Assembly: GCA_021904315.1 (NCBI GenBank)
Contig: CM038922.1
Coordinates: 17,459,347-17,523,346 of the forward strand
Source of the DNA: Sphagnum magellanicum
Taxonomy: Eukaryota > Streptophyta > Sphagnopsida > Sphagnales > Sphagnaceae
Length of the DNA: 64,000 nucleotides
Reading direction: 5' to 3'
In this document: positions 44,558 to 57,410 of the stretch, piece after piece
Position numbering within the stretch: the stretch's first letter is position 1
Layout of the letters: each line of letters opens with the position of its first letter
Program-made: the position numbers and the translations under genes
Notes under the pieces: generated by a model
The model's input: only the letters and a program-made list of their open reading frames with translations
The model's database searches: none
What the model was told of the DNA's origin: nothing

Positions 44558-46330
44558 TATCAAGAATTTTGCACTTTTAATAGTGAAAAATCACTTGCTT
44601 TTGCAATTTGTAAAACATATGTGGTTAAAACATTTAATGTTGCAATTATGTTTTCATGTTCAATTCCCTTCTTGAAAATTATTTTCACACATTGTTATAC
44701 TTAAATTGGTGGAATTTGTTTTTTAAACATATGTTTTGCCTTTGTAAATGAATGTTGTTATGCTACTTCTAGTTTTGATCTATCAAAAGGTGCACATGAG
44801 GTGTTTGCCTTGGTCACAAATTTTTTGCGATTTTATTGGAAACCAAAACAAATAACTCTTAGTTTGTTTAAAGTTATTAAAATTATAAGACAAACACTGG
44901 CCAAGAATTTTATTGATCTTTTGAATACATATGGCAAATAAAATAATAACATATGTGAAGGATGAAGGTTCAAATTTAAATACATTGACTAGTGTTTTGA
45001 AATTTGTAAGTAAATGTGAAATTTTAAGTTTGGAAGAAAGTTTTTAGGGAATCTATTTTAATCATGTTTTTTCCAAAGCATGCCAATATGCCACAACTTA
45101 TGAAAAAATATGTAAGAACTTGAAATATGTGTTTATTAAATTTGCCCAAGTAGATTTGTAGAAATGCATTACTTGGCCAAAGAAATTTGGTAAAAGTTGT
45201 TAAGAATGGAACAAAACTTGCATTGAAGTTGGTTTGAGGCCTAGAAAAGTGAACACTCCAATAAAAATTAAGTATTCTATTTTTAATCATAAATAACCTT
45301 TAATGTTCCATTTTTACAAGTCTTTTGTTTTTAGTTTTTATAAATTGTAAATTGTTTTGTTGATCCTTGATTTACTTCTATAGGTTTGTAAGTAAAATCA
45401 TACTATTTCAAGAGGCATTACAATTTAGGGCAACAATTGTTCTTTGTTATAATCGACAAATTGCAATGAGGACTACGAATTGTGTTCCTTCACATTTAAT
45501 TTAGCACATATCTCAAATCATTGTTGATGTTTTGTTTTTAATTGTAAGCGCGTGTTTTTTAAACAAATCTCATGAGCATTGGTTATTTTTTGATGCTTTG
45601 AATGCAACAATTAATATGAGTTCAAAACTTTAAAAGAAATCTAGAATTTCATCTAATTTGGAGGATTTAATTGATGAAAATTCTATTGTAACTTTGAAGT
45701 TGTCATTGTTTGCATTTAAAATTAGGAGAGAAGTACTTAGGGTTTAAAATGGGTTTCTTTCATTCTTCAAGAAATATGACAAAACTAAAGCACATAGCAT
45801 GTTGCCCCTTATGTTAGACCCTAAATTTAAAAATCTAAGGTTGGTTTCATTCCTTATTAATCAAGAACATGTTGTTTCCATTGTGAAAGAATATGATCAA
45901 TGATCCTTATTCCTATGCTTTTAAAATGCTACCACATCTTCCACCTTATGGCAAAATTTGGACTTGTGGCAAATATGTAAACTAATGAAAAATGTAATCT
46001 CAACATTTTTGAAATGTTTATTGGAACGAGTAAGCCAACAAAGGAGGTGGTGAATAAGGAGTTACAGATGTTTAAGAGGTTTCAAATGGATGCTAAAGAC
46101 ATTAAATGTCCTTTAGAATGGTGGGCAAAACATGAATCTATGTTTCCAACTGTGGCATTTTTTATTCATTACATTCTTAGCAATATTGGTTTTCAAATAG
46201 AAATTGAAAGATTTTTTCATTGGCTAGAATTTTTACAAATTTGAAGAGATGTTTATTGCAATCAAATAGTTTTAATAAATTAATTTTTGTTAATAAAAAT
46301 TAGCCTAGTGATCCTAGGGTGGTTGTCGTT
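44558..46330 (+). pseudogene. hAT transposase core and C-terminal dimerisation region, broken
   Basis: Recognisable stretches in order: HMRCLPWSQ-type start near 44,790, YVKDEGSNLNTLTSVLKFVS (about 44,955), FSKACQYATTYEKICKNLKY (about 45,070), then, after a gap near 45,300-45,410, HWLFFDALNATINMSSKL (about 45,575), MLPLMLDPKFKNLRLVS (about 45,800) and the dimerisation part PLEWWAKHESMFPTVAFF with QIEIERFF (46,110-46,220). The last pattern is the hAT C-terminal hallmark. Many stops and frame changes show it is inactive. The gap near 45,300 could be an intron or non-coding insertion. Confidence 0.8.
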
Positions 46331-46682
46331 CACCTTCTAATTTGATAGAATTGATTAAGGCTAATGCTCTTAAAAGAAGAATTAGAACAATATGAAGGTG
46401 AATCCGAATAAGACGAACTTGTGAAATTGTAACTTTATTTTGATATCTTTTAGAAAAAAAATGTTTTATTTTGTTATTTAGATTGTTAGGATATTCGATG
46501 GATATTAGTGTTGCTGGATATCCAACCACATTGAAATCTAGGATTAGATTAATTCATTTTATTTGTTATCTTTACATGATATTACAAGTGATTTTTAAAT
46601 AATAATAATAACTAAAATTGATGGATAACCAAAACTAGAGGATATTGAAAAAATCTTAAATTCACCCAACACAAGTGAAAAC

Positions 46683-48179
46683 CTACATAATCTATTTTAG
46701 TGTTTTTTCAACTTTTAGAAATAGTTATCTTGGTTAAGGCCCTAAGGGATGTAGTCACCATGGCCTAAATGGCTAGTTTGGTGAAATGTTTCTAGGATGG
46801 GTACGTGATTTGGCTTTTAATATTCAAAACTTATGATGACAATTTTTTTTTATCAATGAAAATTTGTGTCCTCTCAAATTGTACAATTTAGATTAATTTA
46901 GTTATGTGTGTTTGACCCACATTAAAAATTAGGCAATTTAAAAATGTTTTAAAGATCTTTCGGGTGATGAATAAGTTCATTGAAATGAGATTTTGGAATA
47001 TGATTTGTTGGGAAATCTTGTGAACATTAAAGATCTTGTGAATTGACCACTACAACACAAGTCTTTTTCTACATAATGTGCACAAAACACACAAAGTTCA
47101 AACACAATGAACGAACATGTCTAAAGTTAAAAACTAGTTATACCCATTGTCTACTTATTAAAATTGACTTGTGGAAGAATTAAACCTTTATATAGTTTGT
47201 GAAATGAGATTTTGAAGGCAAAACATGTGGGTTAAATATTTTAATTACACCCTAATTGCAATTCAATTGTAACTACAAAAATGATTTTCTCACGTGCTTT
47301 ATGTTTGATTTTAATTTTGTGATTAATCTTAATTTATAAATAATCATTTGACATAATTATTTGAAATTTAATTATTTGAATGAATTATCTGATAATTAAT
47401 TATCCAAATGGATTATTTGAATTAATTAATCAAATTTAAATTGTTAGTGAGTTAGTTAATTTAGATAATTTATTATTAGATAATTAATTATCTGATTTTT
47501 TATATTTATTTATCTATTATCTAAATTAACTAATAGAATAATTATTTATATTTGGTTAATGAATTCATATGAATAGTTCATTATTCAGTTTAATTAATTA
47601 GTTCATAGTAACTAAGTATATTACATATTAATTACTAATGAGTAAATTATTAAATGAAATTCATTATGAAATATTAAATAATAAAAATGAATTTGAGTAG
47701 AAGACATTGAGGTATATAAAGACATATCCATATGTACACCCTTATTGAATGTATAATAGTATATATACATTGCCTTTAATTTCAATTCAAAAGTAAACTT
47801 TCATTCTTTGTGAAAGTTTATGTTTTGATATGTATGTATGTCAACATAATATTGTGAGTTGCGATGTAGCGGTGAATATTATTAATACAACAATTGAAAA
47901 CCAATCACAAGAAATAGGACAACAATATTTAATACAACATTTAAAAGTTAGTTATTTAGTTCATTGTGCAAAAATGAATTATCAAAATGAATTAATTTCA
48001 CAATGTTTTGAATTAAATTGATTAATTTAGATTAAAGTCTAATTATTTTTTATCTAGGTTTTAACTCATAGTAATTAAGTAAATTAAGGCATAATATTTA
48101 ATATTTCGTAAATCATTTAAAAACATTTCATATTAAATATGCCACAAGTCAAGATGCAACAATTTAATATTTAAATATG
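46683..48179. other. AT-rich spacer before duplication copy 2
   Basis: From about 47,330 to 47,660 the DNA is a dense mix of AATTA/TAATT palindromes such as GATAATTAATTATC. The word CAACAATTTAAT at 48,157-48,168 also occurs just inside the left edge of both duplication copies. No gene was seen. Confidence 0.5.
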
Positions 48180-48364
48180 CAACAACAATTTAATGGAGAA
48201 ATAATAACAATACACAAAAAGAACTGCAAATGTACTCTGAATAACCCCAAAATTGCAAACCAATATCAAGGTATTGCAATACCCTTTAGAGGGAAGTTAA
48301 TTAGATGCCTAAATTTTCATTTCTACCAGCAACTATGTAGATTAAATGTTAGTATGGTCCAAAC

Positions 48365-48625
48365 CTGTGTTGTATGGGTATCATCAGAAATGGCACCAAA
48401 CCCCCACCTATTATAAGGGCAGTTCTTTGAAATCATAGCCACTGTTCCCAGAAAATCAGAGAACAGGTTCTGATATATTATCCATCATTCCTCAAAAAGT
48501 AATAACATTAATGAAATTACCCCCAAGAAATGCACAATTCTTTGTCAGATATTTCATGAGAACTGCAAGTTCTTGAGTGTTTGAAATAACCAAAACCAAA
48601 GGTTCTATGGTTCTGATTTTTTGTA
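48365..48625. repeat. hAT-type MITE-like repeat, copy 2
   Basis: Partner of 26,689-26,960, with a changed first base block and about 95 bp missing on the right relative to copy 1 (join at TTTTTTGT-ATCAAATGCC). Confidence 0.5.
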
Positions 48626-48777
48626 TCAAATGCCTCTACAAAGCTGGTCCAAATGATTGTCAAGACAATATTGCAGTTTAGCATGACTCATCATGTTATT
48701 GCATTTGAAATTCAAAAAATATTAACTTTTGAATGTTGGGTTTCAAGCCAGATTAGAAAAATTGATGCATTTCAATC

Positions 48778-49215
48778 TCAAACAAATCTAAATTTCTGTA
48801 TTGGGCTTTTGGTGTTCCACAAATCATAGTTGAAGTACCTGGATATGGGATTTTTTGTGAATTCACCATCTTCGAACTTGATGATGATTTCTATATTCTC
48901 TATCATCTCATCAGTTGTCACACCCAACACAGCTTCCTTACCATGCCACACACGGAGTGTCTTGTATGAGTCATTTGGGTCAACCGCACTTTGTACTAAG
49001 AAGTCAGGGTTGTCAACAACACTTGTTTCTCGCACCTTGGTGTTAGTTACTAAGTTGAGATCTGATGCTGCTGCTTCTGATGATGATGATGCTGGTGGTG
49101 GTTTAGGTTTTAGCTCCTTCAATCGAGCTTGAGCTCCATTTGAAGTCACTTCATATACCACAAGGTTTTTATCTGTGTCATTCACCAATGTTGTGGACAA
49201 TTTCCCCTTTGTCAT
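48778..49215 (-). CDS. small protein of unknown function, copy 2
   Basis: Duplicate of the gene at 27,204-27,641: 145 residues from MTKGKLSTTLVNDTDKNLVV, same length, same start context and same stop. It differs at four residues (Tyr to Ser near residue 6, Ser to Thr and Thr to Ile in the LGV-TDEMIEN-EI stretch, Val to Phe near the C-terminus). Intact frames in both copies support a real gene, but the copies are so recent that an untranslated frame could also have survived. Upstream minisatellites and the CCT tract are also duplicated. Confidence 0.55.
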   Translation of the reverse strand: MTKGKLSTTLVNDTDKNLVVYEVTSNGAQARLKELKPKPPPASSSSEAAASDLNLVTNTKVRETSVVDNPDFLVQSAVDPNDSYKTLRVWHGKEAVLGVTTDEMIENIEIIIKFEDGEFTKNPISRYFNYDLWNTKSPIQKFRFV

Positions 49216-49914
49216 TGACTTCACTTTTGCTTGTCAAAAGCAAAGCAAAAGCTCTCTTTGAATACCAGTGATTATCAGCTTGTCCTGCAATATATACAAA
49301 GGAAAATGTTTCAATGTTACAAGAGAGATCTTGTTGGTCGCTTGGGTTTTTCCAAGATGCTTGAGCATTGGGTGGCAAGCAACACGACAATGGAAATCAC
49401 AAAAATTCTGAATAAAATCCTGGACAGAATTCTGAGCAAAATCCTGAACAAAATCTGGAGAAAGTTCATCAAAAAAATCCTGATCATGTGTCTGTTGTTG
49501 CTTACAAGGTGCTTACCAGTTATGAGCTTTTTGTTGCACTTTGATGGCTTGCACAATGTGACAGTGCTGCAACACAGCAAGATGATGATTGACAGGGTAA
49601 AAGTATAGCTGCAAACTCACAGCTGAGAAGTATCTTCTTATCTCCAATCTTTGCCCTTCTGTTTTTGGATTTGTCCTTTATGCTTCTTCCTTTGATTCCA
49701 ATCTCTCCTTGAAGGATTTGTCCTTGTGCTTCTTCGTTTGATTCCAGTCTCTTTTTGAAAGATTTGTCCTTTGATTCCAATCTCTCCTTGAACCAGCTGA
49801 AATGGAAATTTCTTTCTTTGTGCTTTCTACTCCACAATCTGCTCATGCAAAAACCTGCAAATGTGTCCAAAGATATAGTTTTAGTATATTTTCTAGCAGA
49901 ACTTGCAACTTCTA

Positions 49915-50159
49915 ATCTTGAAGCAGCAGCAGCGGCTGTAGTAGTGCGCTTTCATTTGTCGAATGAATCCAGATTCCATTTGTATCTTGATGCAACAACA
50001 TAGTGCTCTTTTGTTGTTGAACGTATCCAGAAACAAATTATATCTCAAAGCAGCAGAGTAGCACTCTTTTTGTTGTGGAATGAATCAAGGATTGCTTTTT
50101 ATCTTGAAGCACTGGCAGAAGAAGTGCTCCTTTTATTGTGGAATGAATCCAGAATCCAA
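49915..50159. repeat. four-unit minisatellite, copy 2
   Basis: Same four units as 28,341-28,585, differing at only a few bases. Confidence 0.6.
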
Positions 50160-50824
50160 CAAGTCAGCAGTCATCAGATGTCAACATGAGGATCCAGGTG
50201 AAGACTATTCAAGGTCTTTGGATCTCTCAATATGATGTGAAGAAGAATTGGAGACTACGAAGCTCTTTGGTATTTCATGGTCTGAAAAACTCAAGACTAT
50301 CAAGAAGGTCTCTTGATCTCGTTCAGGAGCAGGATCTTTTCTCTTTCCATCCCTCTCTCTCTCCTCTCCTCTCTCTCAATGTGCTTTTTACATTCAAGCA
50401 ATCTGCGGCCATGTTAGACATGTGTACCTTTGAAGCTTTTGTTTCATAGTGGAGAGAACTTAAAAAACTTGCTGTTGCAAAAGAGCTTTGATATGAACAC
50501 TGAGAACTGTGACTATTGGAGGCTTAGCAGTGAGGGATAGTGCAAGGCAGGGCCGCAAGATTTTCCTGGGAAAAGTTGGTATTCAACAAAGGCCACAGCA
50601 GTGAGCACCACGCAGGCTCTGAAACACACTGTAAAACCTAATTAACTGGTACAAACTCGTTCTTCCCCGCGTTGATGGCTCCAATACTCTTTTCTTCACT
50701 ATCCTTTTGTGTGCTACCTAGAACCGTTTCTCCTACTTCCCGCAGAATCAGCTTCTAAGGTTTTGGTCTTTCTCTATTTCAAGCAAACAATAAGCCTCTT
50801 TCTCGACGGGATTGACTTCTTCCG

Positions 50825-50847
50825 CCTCCTCCTCCTCCTCCTCCTCC
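50825..50847. repeat. (CCT)n microsatellite, copy 2
   Basis: About 7-8 units, five fewer than the partner at 29,251-29,288. A second CCT tract near 51,329-51,346 is longer than its partner near 29,769. Confidence 0.8.
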
Positions 50848-52494
50848 GCTTGTTTCTCACTCCGGTTCCCGTTCCTCTTTCCCGCAAGACAATCAACTAT
50901 TTTCTCCTCTTCCTTTTTTGCTCTGTTTCAAACAGATAGCGACAAACTCTTCCTCAACTTGTTCTTCCTCTTACTTATGCTCTAATAAGAACTTGAATGT
51001 TTTCTTTCAAGCACACAATCAGACTCTAATGTCCTTGTTTACTTACTGGATTGACCTCCGCGGCTGCATCATCATCATCCTCCTCAATCGCTTGCACGAG
51101 TATCAAAGCCCGAAGCTGCACGATCAGCAACTATAGCGACACAAACCACTGCCAATGTCTCCTGAAATCTACCTTCAATGCTCATTCAATTGCTGCAAAT
51201 TCCTATTCTCCAACAACAGACAAAGAGAGAAAGAAAGCTTATGTGCACCTGTCGTGGAGACTAACAACAACCAGTGCTGCTCGCCCTTGTTGCTGTTGTT
51301 GTTGTAGTAGTATTATCTTGTTTTTCTCCTCCTCCTCCTCCTCCTCTCTCCTGTCGACTTGAAAAGTTCTTAGGAGGAGCTCCAAAAGCATCTTACCGAC
51401 ACTTGTAAAAGCACTCTGGCATTTTACTTGTGGAATTGGTGGGGTTTTGATGATGAATGAATGAATCCCTGCCAAACTTTTATTAAAGAAAAGGCACCAA
51501 TCTGGAAGGGGAAATGGATGATCATTTACTTATTTCTTTATTTATTTTTTATTTTTTGGGTTCCATTGCAACCCAAGAAAATGTGTCAAGGGCAGCTGCT
51601 GACTCCGACAATGTGTTTTTTTTTTGGGGGTCAATTTTGTGATTTAGCCAAAGTGGCCATCATCCATGCCAAGATTTAGTCTAATTTGGCTACACGCTTA
51701 ATATGAAAGTAGAATTTCTTAAATATTCTTCTATATTTTTGGCTACCTACTTGAACCAGGTATAGGAATTTGGAAATTAAAAAAACAAATTGGTCGAAGT
51801 CTGGCTATTGAAAATAGCAAATAGCACTTGATTTTAGCAATTTTAATTTTTAATTTCACTTTTTGGCCGTAGCCAGCCGGAAAAAAAGGCTATCGCTGAG
51901 TCACTGACCCTATTATTGCACCTTTAACAACCAATGTTGTTCTTAGCAATTTCTGTTTGTAGCTCAAGTGCCAATCATTTCATTGGAAGATGTAAAAAAA
52001 GTGGCAATCGTCCCTAGAAAGATTTAGCCAAATTTGGCTATAAACCATAAATAAAGTCCAAATCTTTAATCATCCTGCTATATATTTGACTACACAATGA
52101 AAAGCAAATAAACAAATCAGGTGATTTTTTACTTTCTTTTTCCCCCTCATTTCTGGCGAGTGAAAAGCTCCAGAATCATTTCTTTTTCAAATTTTTAGTT
52201 TTTAATTTCGCTTTTTTTGGGAGAAATTTCGCCAGTTAAAAAAACTGCTCTTAATAAGAACATGTTTTAAGATATTGATACAAGAATATTTCTTGTTGAA
52301 ATTTTGGTATGTAGGTAGCACCTATGGATTCCTATTATGGCTATTGAAACCCCAATTTTCAGAATTAAAGTGCAAATATATGATAAGTATGTGAAAATTT
52401 GGGGCTTACAACTAACTTAATCAATGTCAAATGAGTTCATCATTTTTCTCCCTATGACTGCACACTTCATGGGACAACTTGTTGAACTGCACAA

Positions 52495-53205
52495 AATCAA
52501 TTCTTCAAATGTAGAGCAAGCAAATTGCTCAAACAAAAAAAAAGCCCTATCAATTCTTCAATTTCTAAAGTAAGCACATTGCTCCCAGGAAAAAAGAAAA
52601 AAACAAAATCAATTGTGTAATTTCTAAAGCAAGGACATAGGTTAAGCAAAGCTCACAATTGAACCTTTGAATCTAGAGTGAACAAGGAAATTGTTGAAAC
52701 ATGTACAATCAATTCTTGGAATCTAGAGGAAACAAATTGCTTAAACAAAGGTACAATCAATTCTTCAAAATCTAGAGCAAATAAATTGATCAATCCTTCC
52801 CTCATGGACTAAAACCATTCCTTTGCATCATGAGTATAATAATATAATGACAATTTAAAATAATCAAACTTTCACACAAAGCACAAATTAATCAGTCAAT
52901 TATAAAGTTGACAAATTGGTTCAATCAAGTCATTCAATTCCTAAAGAAAGCAAGTCATTCAAGCAATTATGATCAAATCTTCAAAGAAAGCACAATTAAA
53001 CCTTCAAATACAGAGCGAGCAAATTGCTCAAACAAAATATTCTTCAACTATGTGCTTTAGAAACTGAAGAATTGATTATGCTTTTGTTTGAGCAATTTGG
53101 TTGCTTTATATTTGAAGAATTTGTTGTGCATTGTTTAAAGATTTGATCTTGTTATGTTTGAGCAAATTTCTTGCTCTAGATTTGAAGAATTTGGTTGCAC
53201 TTTGT
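52495..53205. repeat. 48-55 bp minisatellite ending in an inverted array
   Basis: About six direct units (52,495-52,785) of the form AATCAATTCTTCAA then TCTAGAGCAA, CAAATTGCTTAAACAAA. Scattered relatives run to 53,035, followed at 53,040-53,205 by about three units in the opposite orientation (TTTGTTTGAGCAATTTGGTT, GCTCTAGATTTGAAGAATTT). The two orientations could fold into a large cruciform or hairpin. Copy 1 of the duplication breaks inside the fourth direct unit. Confidence 0.6.
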
Positions 53206-53287
53206 TGTTCTTTTTAATTTTCAAGTAGGGTGTTTTTGTTGGGTACATAGGAAAATAATTTTATTTTGTAAAATTTTGTCGAGTTCT

Positions 53288-53310
53288 CCCCCCCACCCCC
53301 CCCCCCCCCC
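53288..53310. repeat. C-rich homopolymer tract
   Basis: Seven C, one A and then 15 C in AT-rich DNA. The length may reflect sequencing uncertainty. Confidence 0.6.
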
Positions 53311-54145
53311 GCTTTAGTTGTTCATCATAAAAGGAAGGTTAATTTATTGTTGGAATTGGGGTTGTCTAAAGTCTTTGAATGTTTTCCTAATAGGAATAAT
53401 GTTTCAAGTTAATTATTGGAAACATGAATTCAAGTTTCATGTTTTTGTTAATTCAAACATGTTACCGGTTAACTTAACAAATTGATTATATGTTGCTTAA
53501 TAACAACTTAACAATTTAAAAGAATGATAATGCTTGATTGGTTACTAGTTGGTAACAATTGGTTACTAGTTACATAAAGTGAAAATTTGGGTTAACAATT
53601 GTTCTTTTCTTTATATATTATATATATTTCTTTTTCCTAAACCCTTATTGCCTAAATTATGTTGGGATGGAACACATGTTATGAATTCAAGACATTATTT
53701 AAAGCACATGAGCTTTCCTTATCATAACCAATATTGGACTTAACATGGTTGGTTTTGTGAATCTTTAAATGGTGGTTACACTCTCATCCTTTCCAAATGA
53801 ACGAAATAATGATGAATTGGATGGTGGGGAAAAAAGTTAAAGGATTACACCAAACATAAATTTTAATCATTTTTTTTTCAAAATGGACCCCAAGCCTTTA
53901 GACACATTCTATATGCCCTAGGAAAAAATATTTTTTGAATGTCTAAAATTGTCTAATTCAAGTTTGAAATTACTTCAAATTAGTCCTTAGGAATTTTGTC
54001 CTTGGACCCTAGTTTAAAGTGCATCCAAGGAGTGACCTTGGTATAAATAGTTATAGGAAGCAAAAGGGAAAAAAACGTTAATGACACATGTTAGCACATA
54101 GTTCTAGGATTACAATACAACAAGGACAAGAAAGGAAAATTATAG

Positions 54146-54309
54146 GAGGAATCAATAAATTGAAATGCCACTAAGTTGAAAGTTTTCAAAGCAAGAGATA
54201 GGAGGAATCAATAAACTAAAATGCCATTAAGTCGAAGTTTCCAAACAATAGATAAGAGGAATCAATAAACTAAAATGCCACTAAGTTGAAAGTTTTCTAA
54301 ACAATAGGA
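54146..54309. repeat. three-unit tandem repeat, about 55 bp unit
   Basis: GAGGAATCAATAAA begins units at 54,146, 54,202 and 54,256; each continues TAAAATGCCACTAAGTTGAA and ends in CAAACAATAG-like DNA. No coding frame. Confidence 0.75.
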
Positions 54310-57300
54310 AGATAACAAAAAGCGTGAGAATGATGTGAAATAAGCAAGAGAAGAACACATTATCATAGATATGGAAATCAAACAAACCAGCAATCGTGAA
54401 AAGGTTAAGTAAGACATGATAAATATGAAAAATATGATAGGGTGGAATCACTAGGTCATTAGTCAATATCAAAGTAATTTAATTAATTTATGGTCTTTCT
54501 AGAGTGTCATATCAAATCAAGCCAACAACATCATTCCATGTATGTCATTGGTGTTTGGTGACATGGGATTTGCACGGTGGTTAAGAAAAATAAAATCACC
54601 ATTTAGTCCTTATCATGAAATCATTACATGGCTATATGATTCTAAGAAGATGAGCTGTAAATATGAACATGGAGTCAGGCTTCAGGGCACAATTGACCAT
54701 GGTACAACAAACCATTTTGAACTTCACAAAATTTTCAGGATAATATTCACAAATTTTTGTTTGATGCATAGAAAATGAAATGAAATAAATGAAATTTTAT
54801 TTATATAATCCTTAAGATATTGTACAAAAATGGTTTGTTAGTTAAATAGTTACTAACCCATGTTCAGTTGTACTTTGAAACTTTATTCATTATCCATATT
54901 TATTTTTTGGAATCAAATGGCAATGTAGTGGTTTCATTTTAGGTCATGTGTCTTTCTTGTCCCATGATTATGTTACCACCACTTCATTCACCTATTTCAA
55001 TGGTGGCGAAATCTCTTTAAAAGGTCTAAGTATCACGAGGAGACACATTTCATAATGAGGTGAAAGGGGTTTGATTTTATTAAGGACACATGTTTCATGG
55101 GATTCAAGAATTTAAAAAATTGGTGGAACTTTTAATCTCCATTTGATCATTCAACACCAAATGTTATCAAACCATTAGTAACTTTTACCTAATTCATTTA
55201 TGGATACATAGGAGCCCTAATAGACACATAGAAAAAGAGTAGTTTTGACAAAAAATTGGGAATGTTTGTTTGAATTAGTAATCATTTAGTAGAGATTCCT
55301 TGAATGGTTAAGGGTAGACTACAGATGTAAGTACATGTGGCAAATGAGGATATATTTTAAACAAGAAAGTTTAAAAGCCCACAAGAGGATGTGAAAGAAA
55401 CATGTTCCAGATGCAAAAACTTAGCAAACTTCCGACTAGAATTCAATAAAGAACAAGAAGAAGGTGTGGCAACAACTGGACCCATATCAAAGCAGACAAT
55501 GAAACTTAATTATGGCTGAAAAAAACAAGGAGATGCGCTTGGTGAATAGTGAGACAAAAGGTGTCGTCCTTTGTTAGAATTATTATTTTGATGCTAAACT
55601 AAGGAATTAAGATGTGTAGTGTTGTGTACTTGGATCACTATTTGTTGCTAAACATATTTTTGTGTATATGTGAAAGAAATAAAAATATCGAGAAGAGGAA
55701 AGGAGCTTGATTTCTCTGAAGGGAGAGAGGAATTGGTCGAGGTAAGAATTTTTGCATTATAGGACAAAATGCATTTCATTATGAATGGAAATATATTGAA
55801 TGAATAGATTCCATGAGTTTAACTAGTGGATATCTTTCATCAAAGGAGCAGGAGGGAGTGGGATATGGCGCAAATTTGGGGATGATGATAATAGAACACA
55901 AAGCATAAGCCATCATCCTTTAGTACATCCTAGCGCAATTAGGTTTTTAATAAGGGTTCACATGTAAATTAAAAGTTCAAATTCAAAGTTTGAATTACAT
56001 ACTAGATGTCATAGTTTAAGATGCATACATAATAATGTAAAACTTAATATAAACATGATATTTCAAAGTAGAGTTTGCATTTGTTTGTCATATCAAAGTT
56101 TATAATTTAGTTCATGATGCTTGAGTTTGAAATCGCATTTGTAAAGGATGGATAATTTTGTGCAGTTAAGTTGTGATAAAGTTCAACTAAGTCAATTCAA
56201 TATTCAATTGAGATATCCATCTAGTGCTTTTCATGTAACATAGTTCAAGTTTCAATTCAATGCTTAATTTAATACGTAGTCCAAACCTCAATTTATTGTT
56301 CATTTTTTTGCATAGTTCATAGCTTAGTTCAACTTTCAATGCACTTAGTTATTTTCCAAGCGGTAACCATTTATCAATAATGGAGATGGCCATTGAATAA
56401 TGAGGTCTTAGCTTGAAGTTCACCGTGTTTTTCACTAATTTGTGAAGAATAGCCCAAGTAATCCACATGCTTTTTTAAAATCTTTATTTGATTATTTTTT
56501 ACAATTTGGGTGTATGCACTCTAAGGTGGTTCATTTTTAACAGATGATCCATTCCTTAAAGGTCCATATGGTAGTGTTAAAATGGTAGTTTATTTTAATA
56601 TCATTAATTTAGTAGGGAATTATATGGTGGTTAATGAATTAAAACACCAATATGAAAAATATCCATTCTAAACAAAATTTTAATGTACATGTTAAGCAAA
56701 TAAAAATTGAGATCCACCCAATAATGATTATGATATGGACTTATGAACATATGGCTCATTTTAGGCCATTCAAAAATCCATAACTGTTTTTTGGTTAAAT
56801 ATTTTCTAGCAATTGTTTTTCACATATGTTCCTTTTGTTTTAACATATCATATATTGAGTCCCTATAATATATCCCAAATAAAAGTCATACACAAAAATG
56901 CATGTATATAGAGGCATAAACAACAAACTAGTCCCCATGTGTTTCAACTTTAAAAATCCATTATTATATATTTGGTGTATATGTGTTGCAATTTTTTTTT
57001 TTATAGATGCCTTCTTCTTCAAGTTGACAATTTAAATCTAGCTACAAATTTGGAATTTTTTTGTTTTTATGCCATGTTAATAGCATGTAAATGCACACCA
57101 CTATTGAAAAAATTGGATTGCGACGCAAAAAGTGAGCCATTCTACTTTGCAACCACCCCATAGCTTATAATGTTTTATCATTGTTATCGTTCCAAGATCC
57201 TTGCATTCTGGGTAGAGTTTCAATGTCGGTTTTCACTAGTGGCACCATCATGTTTAGCTCCCTGCAATAAACAAATGTTGGTGATTCGTATTCATTGTCC

Positions 57301-57410
57301 TCCAAGTTGCTTTGGTTATTTGGTCATTTTTTGTTGATTGTGATCTCAAGGGAATACTTATTTTGAGATATAAGTCCCAATAGATAATTAAACTACCTCA
57401 AAAGTTTAGT

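Larger units (their letters stand above)
41697..46674 (+). mobile_element. decayed autonomous-type hAT transposon
   Basis: A 4,978 bp element. Left end CAGTGTTGGGCGGATATCC; the right end read on the other strand has TGTGTTGGGTGAAT. The 8 bp target duplication is GTAAAAAC (41,689-41,696) and GTGAAAAC (46,675-46,682), one difference. Subterminal GGATAT/ATATCC words recur at both ends (41,708-41,930; 46,490-46,645), as expected for transposase binding sites. The plus strand carries broken transposase sequence from about 43,238 to 46,330, including the hAT dimerisation region. A T/C-rich minisatellite fills 42,080-42,640 and a solo LTR (43,641-44,552) sits within the coding region. Confidence 0.85.
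52680..57410. other. 4.7 kb segment present only in copy 2
   Basis: No counterpart exists between 31,109 and 31,110 in copy 1. It contains the rest of the minisatellite and its inverted array, a C-rich run (53,288-53,310), a three-unit tandem repeat (54,146-54,309) and long AT-rich DNA. I found no coding frame, no terminal inverted or direct repeats and no flanking target duplication, so it does not look like a simple transposon insertion. A deletion in copy 1 is at least as likely. Confidence 0.6.

Noticed and set aside
52680-57410. Copy-2-specific 4.7 kb as a transposon
   Set aside because: No inverted or direct terminal repeats, no target duplication and no transposase or polymerase remnants.
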